The notes beneath the pieces were generated by a model. That model ran no database searches. It was not told the DNA's origin and worked only from the letters and a program-made list of their open reading frames with translations. A stretch of 42,573 nucleotides of DNA from Gammaproteobacteria bacterium (GTDB taxonomy: Bacteria > Pseudomonadota > Gammaproteobacteria > Eutrophobiales > Eutrophobiaceae), in the NCBI GenBank assembly GCA_030829955.1, contig JAURNY010000020.1, positions 1 to 42,573 of the forward strand, in the 5' to 3' direction. Below, piece by piece: positions 21,227 to 31,501 of this stretch (positions are counted from its first letter, which is position 1; every line of letters starts with the position of its first letter). A program made the translations under genes and the position numbers.

Positions 21227-23683
21227 TTAAAAAGGTTTAAAGATTAAAATCAGTTTTGGTAACAAGGTAAGTGCAGCAAATAATGCAATAAACATTGCCA
21301 ATGCCGTCAATAACCCAAAATAGATACTTGGAATGAAATTCGACATTACCAGTATGGAAAAACCGATAATAATGGTTATAGCAGTATAAAAAACTGCCTT
21401 GCCTATATTAGCATGACAGTAATGCATGGTCTGAATGTAATCGCCTGTCTTGGGAAATTCTTCACGAAATCGATAGATATAATGAATACTATTATCAACA
21501 GCTATACCAATAGTGATAGCTGCTATGGTAATAGTCATCATGTCCAACGGCACTCGTAACAACCCCATTAATCCCAGAATGATAGCTGCAGCAAGAATAT
21601 TCGGAATGATGCCAATCATCGCCAGTTTAAATGAACGAAAGAGCAACATAAGCATCAAAGCGATACCCGCCATAACAACACCCAGCGTCAATATTTGCGA
21701 CTTAAACAAACTCTGTAGCATATTGTTATAAAGCACCAATATGCCAACCACCATCACTTCGCTTTCGGTATAGCCGAACTTTGTCTGGATATCATTTTTA
21801 ATTCGTTCAAGTAACTCTTTGCGTCTTAAGTCTTTTAATGAATCAAGAATTCGGATGCTAATTCTGGCTTCATTTCGTTCCTCTGAGACATAGGGCTTAA
21901 TCATGGTATCTCGCAATTCATCCGGCATGCGCTTGCTTACAATCGCCAGCTCAAATGCGTCAAATGGTCCTTCATTGATCTGTTCACCAACTCTAATGAC
22001 TGAGGCCAGCGACAATACCTTTCCTACCGCAGGCAACCCGTCCAGATAATCATGCACCTGTTTAATGCGATCGATGCGATCAGGTGTATACCAGCTATCT
22101 TCTTGCTCTTCTTCAAATGAACCGAATAAATCATCCAGATCATCAGATGCGGCACTCTCTGCTTTTTCTTCTTCATCAAGCTGTAAAATAATATTAAGTG
22201 GTGTCGTGCCACCCAGTTTTTCATCAATCAGCTTAAGTCCCTTATAGATTTCAGTGTCTTCACTAAAGTAATTAATAAAACTGTTTTCAACTTCAAGTTT
22301 TGTAATGCCGTAAATACTAAACGCCGACAAAACCAGTGTAACGATAATAACGGCACTACCGAACCGTTCCGTCAACTTTGCCAGGACAGGAGTAAATTGA
22401 AACTCATCACGCGGACTCATGGTTTCATCTGCGCGTGGCAACAACATTAATAAAGCCGGGAAAAGGATAAAAGACGTAAGAAAAGTAACTATCAACCCGA
22501 TAGTCATCATCCAGCCAAAATCTATTACGGGTTTGATACCGCTTACAACCAATGAGCTAAACGCCATGATGGTTGTCAAGGCTGTATAAAAACAAGGCCA
22601 AACCATTTTTCCCGTCGTACGACTGACCAACTCATATTGCGATAAATCAGGAAAATCATTGCGTAATTGTCGATATCGAACGATTAGGTGGATATTCATC
22701 GACATCGTAATGATCAGCATCAATGAAATAAAATTCGAAGAAATGACGGTGACATTCCAGCCAACCAAACCAAGAAAACCAATCATGAACAAACCGGCAT
22801 AAAAACAGCTGAATAAAGGCAACAGTACCCAGCGCACATGTCGAAAAATAATGGTCAACATGCCAACCAGAAACAAAAAGACACCGACACCAAAAACAAT
22901 CAGATCATTTTTTATAAAGGTAATCATGTCGTCAGCAATCATCGGCACGCCACCCAGATATAGAGTGCCATACTTCTGATAGTTACTGATAATATTTCTG
23001 ATTGAGTCTATGTTTTCATGGTTTAACTGATCGATTTCTTTCTTTAATTCAGCGTATTCAATGATGACGCCTTGTAATTCTTCCTGTTCCTGCTCGCTTA
23101 AACCATCAGTATTCTTTTTATACAACAAGTCATTACGACGTTCCTGCAACTTTTGAAACTCAGGGTTACCCTTGATATTAACCTGTAATGCAGTTGTAGA
23201 GCCGTCTTCACTAATAATTAACTTTTTATAAATTGGACTGTTTAGCAATTCATTTTTTGCTTTTTCCAGTTCAACCTCACCACCTTCGATGGTTCTGACA
23301 TTTTCTGCAACATCAGATAATGACCCATCAACCTGTCTGACCAGAGGTACATCAATCATTGTTATAACTGACTCAACCTGTTGAAGATCTCGAAGCTCGT
23401 TACGAAGTTGTTTTATGATATGAATACTTGCTTGATTAAACAGACTCTCATCCGGATTAAACGTAACAAATAAAAATTCATTCGTTGAATAGCGTTTGGA
23501 CATCTCTCGAAAGAGTTTCAGATCCTTGTCATCATCCAGTAATAAGGAATCAGCAGAAGCATCCAGTTTGAAGTGTTGTGTCTTATAGGCAAAACCACCC
23601 AAAAACAGGAGCATAATAATTACAGTCAGGACCGGTGCCTTCAACACCAGTTGGCTATAGAGTTGTTTAATGATTGCTGACAC
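21227..23683 (-). CDS. MMPL/RND-superfamily transporter (HpnN-like)
   Basis: This 818-residue inner-membrane protein has the two-fold RND layout. It has an N-terminal TM helix (about 17-30), a large periplasmic loop starting FKLDASADSLLLDDD and containing a coiled-coil-like stretch (about 180-220), and five or six TM helices from about 255 to 415 (GVFLFLVGMLTIIF, FGWMMTIGLIVTFLTSF). A second periplasmic loop with an acidic patch (DDLDDLFGSFEEEQED) follows, then a last TM block from about 655 that includes ITIAAITIGIAVDNSIHYIYR with the Asp of the proton relay. Family members export lipids such as hopanoids (HpnN) or are uncharacterised. A MlaC-like protein directly downstream supports a lipid substrate, as in hpnN-hpnM-type pairs. 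No hopanoid genes are in the window. Confidence 0.75.
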   Translation of the reverse strand: MSAIIKQLYSQLVLKAPVLTVIIMLLFLGGFAYKTQHFKLDASADSLLLDDDKDLKLFREMSKRYSTNEFLFVTFNPDESLFNQASIHIIKQLRNELRDLQQVESVITMIDVPLVRQVDGSLSDVAENVRTIEGGEVELEKAKNELLNSPIYKKLIISEDGSTTALQVNIKGNPEFQKLQERRNDLLYKKNTDGLSEQEQEELQGVIIEYAELKKEIDQLNHENIDSIRNIISNYQKYGTLYLGGVPMIADDMITFIKNDLIVFGVGVFLFLVGMLTIIFRHVRWVLLPLFSCFYAGLFMIGFLGLVGWNVTVISSNFISLMLIITMSMNIHLIVRYRQLRNDFPDLSQYELVSRTTGKMVWPCFYTALTTIMAFSSLVVSGIKPVIDFGWMMTIGLIVTFLTSFILFPALLMLLPRADETMSPRDEFQFTPVLAKLTERFGSAVIIVTLVLSAFSIYGITKLEVENSFINYFSEDTEIYKGLKLIDEKLGGTTPLNIILQLDEEEKAESAASDDLDDLFGSFEEEQEDSWYTPDRIDRIKQVHDYLDGLPAVGKVLSLASVIRVGEQINEGPFDAFELAIVSKRMPDELRDTMIKPYVSEERNEARISIRILDSLKDLRRKELLERIKNDIQTKFGYTESEVMVVGILVLYNNMLQSLFKSQILTLGVVMAGIALMLMLLFRSFKLAMIGIIPNILAAAIILGLMGLLRVPLDMMTITIAAITIGIAVDNSIHYIYRFREEFPKTGDYIQTMHYCHANIGKAVFYTAITIIIGFSILVMSNFIPSIYFGLLTALAMFIALFAALTLLPKLILIFKPF

Positions 23684-23726
23684 TGAGCTTATTTAAATGT
23701 GATTCGAATGATTAATATGATTTTTA

Positions 23727-24326
23727 CTATGGCAATATAATACTGCCTTCTAATATTTTTTGTATCGTTTCCTTATATAAACAATGCTCAACGGCCAGAA
23801 CCCGGGCTGCTAATGTTGCCGCATCGTCATTCTGTTCTACTTTTACGATCTCCTGGGCCAACACGGCACCCTGATCATATTCACCATCGACAAGGTGAAT
23901 GGTAACACCAGTTTCTGTCTCGTGATTATCTATCACTGCCTCATGAACACGCATTCCAAACATGCCCTGACCACCATATTTTGGTAATAAAGATGGATGC
24001 ACATTAATAATCCTGCCTTGATAGGCAGCTAATGTGTGTTGGCCAATCTTTTTCATAAATCCGGCCAGAATGACCAACTCAACTCGCGCTTCTTTAAGTT
24101 TATTTAACATCGCCTGATCCAGTTCAGCAGGATTAGGATGAGTTATTGAACTCATGTGTGCGGTATTAATACCCTGATCTTTAGCGAAAGATAATGCAGG
24201 GGAGTCAGCATTGTTACTAATTAATATCGTAACTTCTGCGTCTAGCTCATTGTTCTGACATGCCTCAACTAGCGACCGCATATTACTGCCACGTCCGGAT
24301 GCCAAGATACCGAGTCTCGTTTTCAT
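23727..24326 (-). CDS. purN: Phosphoribosylglycinamide formyltransferase
   Basis: PurN transfers a formyl group from 10-formyl-THF to GAR in purine synthesis. The 199-residue protein has the start LGILASGRGSNMRSLVEAC, the catalytic NVHPSLLPKYGGQGMFG block (Asn and His), and the later TETGVTIHLVDGEYDQGAVL segment with the conserved Asp. The length is a little below E. coli's 212. The ATG overlaps the pdxB stop by four bases, so it is translated from the same message. In most genomes purN sits with purM; purM is not seen here. Confidence 0.95.
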   Translation of the reverse strand: MKTRLGILASGRGSNMRSLVEACQNNELDAEVTILISNNADSPALSFAKDQGINTAHMSSITHPNPAELDQAMLNKLKEARVELVILAGFMKKIGQHTLAAYQGRIINVHPSLLPKYGGQGMFGMRVHEAVIDNHETETGVTIHLVDGEYDQGAVLAQEIVKVEQNDDAATLAARVLAVEHCLYKETIQKILEGSIILP

Positions 24327-25453
24327 TGGCTTAGCTGACGAAAACCGAGTTTTCGTAATTGTGCATTGTGTTGTTCATGCTTAATCAAGACTTGATCAAA
24401 TTCACGCCGGACTCGATAGGTTTTTCTTAAATTATCAAAAAATTGTCCACGTTGAGATTCTTTCACCGTTATTGAGTGTTTAAGTTGTGTTGTATCAAAC
24501 AATAAATCACAAGCCAGTAGCGCTGCATGATACAGCAAATCGTTTTCAGGCAGGGCGTCAATCGTATATTGTTCATATTGATCTGCATTAATAACCTGAC
24601 ATTTTATCCCTGACCAGGCTGATAATATTGTCTGCAAGGCACAAGTTGCCTTGAGTTTTCCATCAAAACTGTAACCGGCTATATGAGGTGTAGCGATGGT
24701 TGCCTTTTCCAGCAGCTCTTCATTAATTAGTGGTTCATGTTGCCATACATCCAGCACCAGCTTTGCCTTTGCATTAGCTGCAATAAAATCCAGAAGATCA
24801 TTTTCACGGACGATACCGCCTCGAGAAGTATTTATGAAGATAACATCTTCTTTCAATTTTTTTAAAAAGCCACTATTCACCATGTCTCTCGTCGCATATG
24901 CAACATCTTCAGTTAATGGCACATGAAAAGAGATAATATCAGCTTGAGATATTTGATCGATATCTACCCAATCAATCGTCGAGTCAACTTCAGCGCGAAC
25001 AGGATCATTTAATAAACATTTAACGCCTAACGATGCCATGAGCTCATACAATGTTGAACCCACATGACCAACACCAACAATACCAAGTGTTTTATGCTGG
25101 AGTTCGAAATTGGACTCTTTGGCCAGATAAAGTAATGATGTTAATACATATTCCGCAACTGAACGGGCATTACTCCCAGGGGCATAATGAAAGCAAATAT
25201 TATTCGCTTGTAGATACTCCGTATCAACATGATCGACGCCTGCAGTTGCTGAACCAACAAATTTAACTGCCGTATTTGCTAATAATGCTTCATTTACTTG
25301 TGTTACTGAACGCACTAACAAGACATCGGCATTGATGAGATCGTTGGCTGTAATTTTCCTGCCATCAAAAAGTTGTAAATCGCCGAAAGGAGCGAACGCC
25401 TCTTTCGCCTGCGTTATTTGCTGGTCGGCAACTATCTTTAGAGGCGTAGACAC
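24323..25453 (-). CDS. pdxB: Erythronate-4-phosphate dehydrogenase
   Basis: PdxB oxidises 4-phosphoerythronate in the DXP-dependent route to pyridoxal phosphate. The 376-residue protein is a D-2-hydroxyacid dehydrogenase with the NAD-binding motif GIVGVGHVGSTLYELM, catalytic Arg in FINTSRGGIV, Glu in VLDVWQHEP and His in ATPHIAGYS. The length and C-terminal dimerisation region agree with PdxB rather than SerA or LdhA. The start is a GTG at 25453, five bases after the secF stop. It overlaps purN, placing PLP and purine genes behind secDF. Confidence 0.94.
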   Translation of the reverse strand: MSTPLKIVADQQITQAKEAFAPFGDLQLFDGRKITANDLINADVLLVRSVTQVNEALLANTAVKFVGSATAGVDHVDTEYLQANNICFHYAPGSNARSVAEYVLTSLLYLAKESNFELQHKTLGIVGVGHVGSTLYELMASLGVKCLLNDPVRAEVDSTIDWVDIDQISQADIISFHVPLTEDVAYATRDMVNSGFLKKLKEDVIFINTSRGGIVRENDLLDFIAANAKAKLVLDVWQHEPLINEELLEKATIATPHIAGYSFDGKLKATCALQTILSAWSGIKCQVINADQYEQYTIDALPENDLLYHAALLACDLLFDTTQLKHSITVKESQRGQFFDNLRKTYRVRREFDQVLIKHEQHNAQLRKLGFRQLSQ

Positions 25454-25458
25454 ATCGC

Positions 25459-26379
25459 TTAAGTCATGGTGTCGAGGTCGGCACCTTCTTTTTCAACCGG
25501 CATTAAGTCTTCTTTGGTTACGCCCAAGGCCAGAGTAACCGTACTAGCAACATAAATAGAAGAGTAAGTACCGATAAAAATACCTACAATCAACGCCGTC
25601 GCAAAACTGTGAATAATTTCACCACCAAAGATAAACAAAGCGATTAACACCAACATCGTTGTTAGAGATGTAATCAAGGTTCGACTAAACATTTGATTAA
25701 TAGAAGTGTTAAAAACTTCTAATGGCATCGTTTCACGTAATTTCTTGAAGTTTTCGCGAACACGGTCAAACACAACAATGGTGTCATTCAATGAATAACC
25801 GATCACAGCGAGTACTGCAGCCAATACTGAAAGATCAAAGTCTATTTGTGTAACTGAGAAAAAACCAAGAGTAATAACTACGTCATGTATCAACGCCGTG
25901 ATCGCTCCAATTGAGAAACGACGCTGGAAACGTAATGCTACATAAATGAAAATACCAAATAAGGCATAGAGCATAGCCAGACCACCATTGTTTTTTAACT
26001 CTTCACCTACCTGTGGACCAACATACTCTATACGGCGCATTTCTGCATCATCACCCAATAGACTGATTATCTGATTACTCAGCTCAGAGCTATTTAGTCC
26101 TTCATGCGGGGGTATCCTTATTAATACATCATTAGCCGTACCAAAATACTGGACGATTGCATCACTAAAATCCGACTGGGTTAAAAGCTGACGAATTTGA
26201 ACAATGTCAGCGGAATGCTCATAACCAATCTCAACAAGCGTACCGCCAGTAAAATCAATACCAAGATTCAAACCCTGTATTGCTAACGAAGCAATAGAGG
26301 CAATTAGAAGCAAACCTGAAATCAATGATGCGATTTTACGTTTACCCATAAAATCAAAATTAAAACGAGTGTTTAGCAT
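25459..26379 (-). CDS. secF: Protein translocase subunit SecF
   Basis: SecF is the smaller RND-type subunit that works with SecD and YajC to pull secreted proteins through SecYEG using the proton motive force. The 306 residues show an N-terminal TM helix, GLNLGIDFTGGTLVEI at the start of the periplasmic domain, and five C-terminal TM helices with VIGYSLNDTIVVFDRVREN, the family signature. The length is typical. It starts 28 bases after secD and is followed directly by pdxB. Confidence 0.98.
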   Translation of the reverse strand: MLNTRFNFDFMGKRKIASLISGLLLIASIASLAIQGLNLGIDFTGGTLVEIGYEHSADIVQIRQLLTQSDFSDAIVQYFGTANDVLIRIPPHEGLNSSELSNQIISLLGDDAEMRRIEYVGPQVGEELKNNGGLAMLYALFGIFIYVALRFQRRFSIGAITALIHDVVITLGFFSVTQIDFDLSVLAAVLAVIGYSLNDTIVVFDRVRENFKKLRETMPLEVFNTSINQMFSRTLITSLTTMLVLIALFIFGGEIIHSFATALIVGIFIGTYSSIYVASTVTLALGVTKEDLMPVEKEGADLDTMT

Positions 26380-26407
26380 GCTACGTTTCCTGTTGTTCTA
26401 CTATTAA

Positions 26408-28264
26408 CTAAATATAAAGTTTTCCAAGACGTTTACCACCGAGGGAAAAGTTGATAATCGCTCTTGTCACCATGATCGATGTAAACATCGAGGAGATGAT
26501 ACCTATTGATAATGTCACTGCGAAACCCTTGATTGGTCCGGTACCAAAACTGAATAACACCAGTGCGGCAATCAGGGTAGTAATGTTGGCATCGGCAATG
26601 GTCGAAAAGGCCTTTTCATAACCGGAATGAATACTTGCCTGCGGTGAATTTCCGTTACGTAGTTCTTCACGAATACGTTCAAAGATGAGTACATTTGCGT
26701 CCACTGCCATACCGACTGTTAATACGATACCGGCAATACCCGGCAGTGTAAGTGTGGCTTGTAATAGGGACAACAAGGCAACAAGCAATACCAGATTTAA
26801 TGTCAACGCTATGTTTGCAACCAGTCCGAACACCTTGTAATAGATCGCCATAAATAAAAGCACTAGAGCAAAGCCAATAATAACCGATTGAAAGCCCATC
26901 TCGATATTGTCCTGACCAAGGCTTGGTCCAACTGTACGCTCTTCAACAATATATATTGGTGCTGCCAGTGCGCCAGCACGCAATAACAAGGCAAGATTAC
27001 GTGCTTCTGAAGTAGAGTCGAGACCAGTAATTTGAAAACGTTTACCCAGTTGTTCCTGAATGGTGGCAACACTAATCACTTCTTCGATGGTTTCTCTGGA
27101 CTCCACCATTTCACCATTTTCTTCTTTTAATTCTACATTGTTTTCGATGAAAACAACTGCCAGCCTTTTACCCACATTATCACGCGTAGCATGACTCATG
27201 CGTTTGGCACCACCACCATCTAGCGTAATACTGACATTCGGACCACCTGTTTGCGAGTCAATACCAGATGCCGCATTTATAATCGATTCACCTGTCAGCA
27301 TGACCTGTTTTTGCAATAAAACAGGTAAACCGGTTCGTTGATAATAAAGTTTTGAACCCGCCGGAACACGCCCATCAACAGCGTCCTGAACATTATTCTT
27401 TTCATCTACCAAACGAAACTCCAGTGTTGCTGTTGCGCCAAGGATTTCCTTCGCGCGCGCGGTGTCCTGCACCCCCGGTAATTGGACAACAACCCGGTTT
27501 AAACCTTGCTGTTGAATAACCGGCTCAGCTACACCCAGTTCATTAACACGCTTTCGCAAGGTAGTGATATTCTGTTGCAAAGCAAGTCTTTGAGTTTCCA
27601 GAACAACCTGTTCAGACATTGCTGCAATAAGATGTGCTTCAGTTTGATCATCTGGCACTGACACAACCAAATCAGCAAAATTTTCTTCTATTAAGCTTTT
27701 TCCCTGATCACGCTGCGCATAGCTTTGAAAACGAATTAGCAAACCACCAGTGTCATGACGGGTAATAGTTCTATAACGAATCTTTTTCTCTCTAAGATCC
27801 GTTCTCAAGTCAGAGATATATCGTTCTTCTGCCTTAGTTACTGCGGCATCCATATCAACTTCCATTAAGAAATGCACACCACCACGCAAGTCCAGCCCAA
27901 GAAACATTGGCTCAGCATTTAATTCTTGCAGCCAGGCAGGCGTGGCAGCAGCTAGATTAAGTGCAACAACATATCCTCTACCCAAGGACTCAGCGACAGC
28001 AGATTGCGCTTTTAACTGGGTTTCTTCATTTTTGAAACGAATCGTTATGTTTTCTGGCGATAATTCCGGCTCATTGTATTCAATTCCGGCTTCATCCAAA
28101 GCGCTAGTGACCTGAAACTCAGTTAACTCACTAATTTCACCACCGCGCGTAGCGGAGATTTGTAATGCGGGACTTTTGCCATAGAGATTTGGCAAGGCGT
28201 AAATCAGACCAATAGCCAATAGAATGACAATCAGTAAATACTTCCATAAGGGATAACGATTCAT
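26408..28264 (-). CDS. secD: Protein translocase subunit SecD
   Basis: SecD is the large partner of SecF. The 618-residue protein has an N-terminal TM helix (about 10-26), the periplasmic P1 region with MFLGLDLRGGVHFLMEVDMD, and a long coiled P1 head domain containing VVQLPGVQDTARAKEILGATATLEF. A six-helix membrane block has the signature TVGMAVDANVLIFERIREEL. Length and layout are those of gammaproteobacterial SecD. It sits between yajC and secF, 22 bases behind yajC, in the conserved order. Confidence 0.98.
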   Translation of the reverse strand: MNRYPLWKYLLIVILLAIGLIYALPNLYGKSPALQISATRGGEISELTEFQVTSALDEAGIEYNEPELSPENITIRFKNEETQLKAQSAVAESLGRGYVVALNLAAATPAWLQELNAEPMFLGLDLRGGVHFLMEVDMDAAVTKAEERYISDLRTDLREKKIRYRTITRHDTGGLLIRFQSYAQRDQGKSLIEENFADLVVSVPDDQTEAHLIAAMSEQVVLETQRLALQQNITTLRKRVNELGVAEPVIQQQGLNRVVVQLPGVQDTARAKEILGATATLEFRLVDEKNNVQDAVDGRVPAGSKLYYQRTGLPVLLQKQVMLTGESIINAASGIDSQTGGPNVSITLDGGGAKRMSHATRDNVGKRLAVVFIENNVELKEENGEMVESRETIEEVISVATIQEQLGKRFQITGLDSTSEARNLALLLRAGALAAPIYIVEERTVGPSLGQDNIEMGFQSVIIGFALVLLFMAIYYKVFGLVANIALTLNLVLLVALLSLLQATLTLPGIAGIVLTVGMAVDANVLIFERIREELRNGNSPQASIHSGYEKAFSTIADANITTLIAALVLFSFGTGPIKGFAVTLSIGIISSMFTSIMVTRAIINFSLGGKRLGKLYI

Positions 28265-28286
28265 GATGTTGATTACTCTTAAATAA

Positions 28287-28613
28287 TTACATTGTTTTTA
28301 TAGTGCCTTTCGGCATTACGGCTGAAACAGATTGTTTTTGTATTTTGACTTCTGTCTCTTTAGCGATCTCTAGTAAGACAAAGTTATCACCAACTTCTTT
28401 AATCTTACCTAGCATGCCACCACTAGTGGCAACTTCATCGCCTTTGTTAAGCCCTGCAACCAGGTTCTTGTGCTCTTTCGCCTGTTTTAATTGAGGACGA
28501 ATTAGCATGAAATAAAAAACAGCGAACAGAATTAAAAGTGGCAACAAACTCATCATGCTTCCACCTTGCTGTGCTGGGGCTGCCCACGCATTATTGACAA
28601 AAAGTTCCAACAT
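28287..28613 (-). CDS. yajC: Preprotein translocase accessory subunit YajC
   Basis: YajC is a small inner-membrane protein associated with SecDF. The 108 residues show a short N-terminus with a run of Ala, Pro and Gln, one TM helix (about 20-40) reading LLPLLILFAVFYFMLIRPQ, and a cytoplasmic tail with the family pattern KEHKNLVAGLNKGDEVATSG and GKIKEV. The position between tgt and secD is conserved in gammaproteobacteria. Confidence 0.97.
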   Translation of the reverse strand: MLELFVNNAWAAPAQQGGSMMSLLPLLILFAVFYFMLIRPQLKQAKEHKNLVAGLNKGDEVATSGGMLGKIKEVGDNFVLLEIAKETEVKIQKQSVSAVMPKGTIKTM

Positions 28614-28643
28614 TAGTTTTTCCCGACTGTAAAAAGCCGCGTA

Positions 28644-30796
<2,153 letters not shown>

Positions 30797-30831
30797 GGCG
30801 CGCGATATTAGCAGAAATATAAGAATGGTGT

Positions 30832-30859
30832 TTGACCCAGACGCGAGTTTCCTTATACT
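30832..30859 (+). promoter_or_regulatory. Sigma-70-type promoter ahead of the GGA-rich RNA
   Basis: TTGACC at 30832-30837 and TATACT at 30854-30859 are separated by 16 bases, close to the consensus TTGACA/TATAAT. The predicted start is near 30866. It reads rightward into a hairpin-rich, non-coding stretch and then tRNA-Leu. It may therefore drive a small RNA, the tRNA, or both from one primary transcript. Confidence 0.65.
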
Positions 30860-30865
30860 TGCTCG

Positions 30866-30962
30866 CCTGCTTATCTTAATACTGGATTGGTAGATGAGGT
30901 ACAGGATGTACTAATGCTGCGGAGGACAGGAGTCCGAGAGCAGCCGCGCCGGATGGCGCTTT
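30866..30962 (+). ncRNA. Candidate CsrA/RsmA-sequestering small RNA (CsrB/RsmY type)
   Basis: About 97 non-coding bases follow the promoter and contain six GGA triplets. Three predicted hairpins present GGA in the loop. GTACAGGATGTAC (30899-30911) has a 5-bp stem. GGAC-AGGA-GTCC (30924-30935) is enclosed by GCTGC/GCAGC (30916-30920, 30940-30944). GCGCC-GGAT-GGCGC (30946-30959) is followed by only three T. The first is one base short of the CsrA SELEX consensus RUACARGGAUGU. Loop-exposed GGA repeats and a length near 100 bases are hallmarks of RsmY/RsmZ/CsrB RNAs, which titrate the translational regulator CsrA. The terminator is weak, so the RNA may extend toward the tRNA. A 5' leader of tRNA-Leu is the main alternative. 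No GacA/UvrY-type TGTAAG box was found upstream. Confidence 0.55.
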
Positions 30963-31005
30963 GCAAATTAATAAAAAAGTAAATTAAATTTTATCTTTAT
31001 CCCTT

Positions 31006-31090
31006 GCCGGGGTGGCGGAATTGGTAGACGCGCCGGATTCAAAATCCGGTTTCTTCGGAAGTGCGAGTTCGATTCTCGCCCTCGGCACCA
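31006..31090 (+). tRNA. tRNA-Leu (anticodon CAA), CCA encoded
   Basis: The 85-base class II tRNA folds with acceptor stem GCCGGGG/CCTCGGC (one G-T pair) and D-arm containing GGTAGAC. The anticodon stem is CCGGA/TCCGG around the loop TTCAAAA, giving anticodon CAA for TTG codons. A long variable arm (TTCTTCGGAAG) and the T-arm with GTTCGATTC follow. The long variable arm and D-loop type fit leucine. The 3' CCA is encoded. It lies about 45 bases after the GGA-rich RNA and could share its promoter. Confidence 0.97.
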
Positions 31091-31212
31091 AACATCTAAC
31101 TTCTTCCAATATAAAATCCACATCGGAGAATTTTAAAATTGTCAGCGATAGCCTTTCGCCATTAATAAACAGTAATAACGGTGAACCAATCGATCTGAAT
31201 AAAATAGAAAAT

Positions 31213-31482
31213 ATGCTTGGACTGGCACTGGCTAACTCCAAACAACTTGTGAAAATTACTGAAAATTTAAATCAGTTTAGTTATGACACTGGTGAAGCTG
31301 AACATCTCTCTATGCTTCTAGCAGAACATATTAAGCAGATTGATTTAATGTTGGCTCAACAAATGAAAGAGGTCGATGTGCGGGTTGCTGAACACAGGGA
31401 CAATGTTTTTGAACGCGCTACTATCTTAGTACTGATATTTAGCATTATTTTTCCTATCGTGTTTTTTCCTATTACTTACTAG
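31213..31482 (+). CDS. Unknown small protein with C-terminal membrane anchor
   Basis: I do not recognise this protein. From the ATG at 31213 it has 89 residues: a mostly helical, charged segment (SKQLVKITENLNQ, AEHIKQIDLMLAQQMKEVDV, VAEHRDNVFERA) likely to form a coiled coil, then one strongly hydrophobic helix at the very C-terminus (ILVLIFSIIFPIVFF) followed by only a few residues. That gives the shape of a tail-anchored membrane protein. The frame remains open and protein-like upstream (LINSNNGEPIDLNKIENM) as far as the tRNA, and a GGAG at 31125 lies nine bases before an ATT at 31138, so the true start may be a rare ATT adding 25 residues. It ends 19 bases before the convergent cinA-like gene. 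Confidence 0.5.
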   Translation: MLGLALANSKQLVKITENLNQFSYDTGEAEHLSMLLAEHIKQIDLMLAQQMKEVDVRVAEHRDNVFERATILVLIFSIIFPIVFFPITY

Positions 31483-31501
31483 CCAGAGAAATTGCTAATA
31501 C

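Noticed and set aside
31012-31212. Reading frame starting with GTG inside tRNA-Leu and running into the downstream protein
   Set aside because: The first 26 codons are tRNA sequence, so a start there is not credible. The gene was called from the ATG at 31213, with an ATT at 31138 noted as an alternative.
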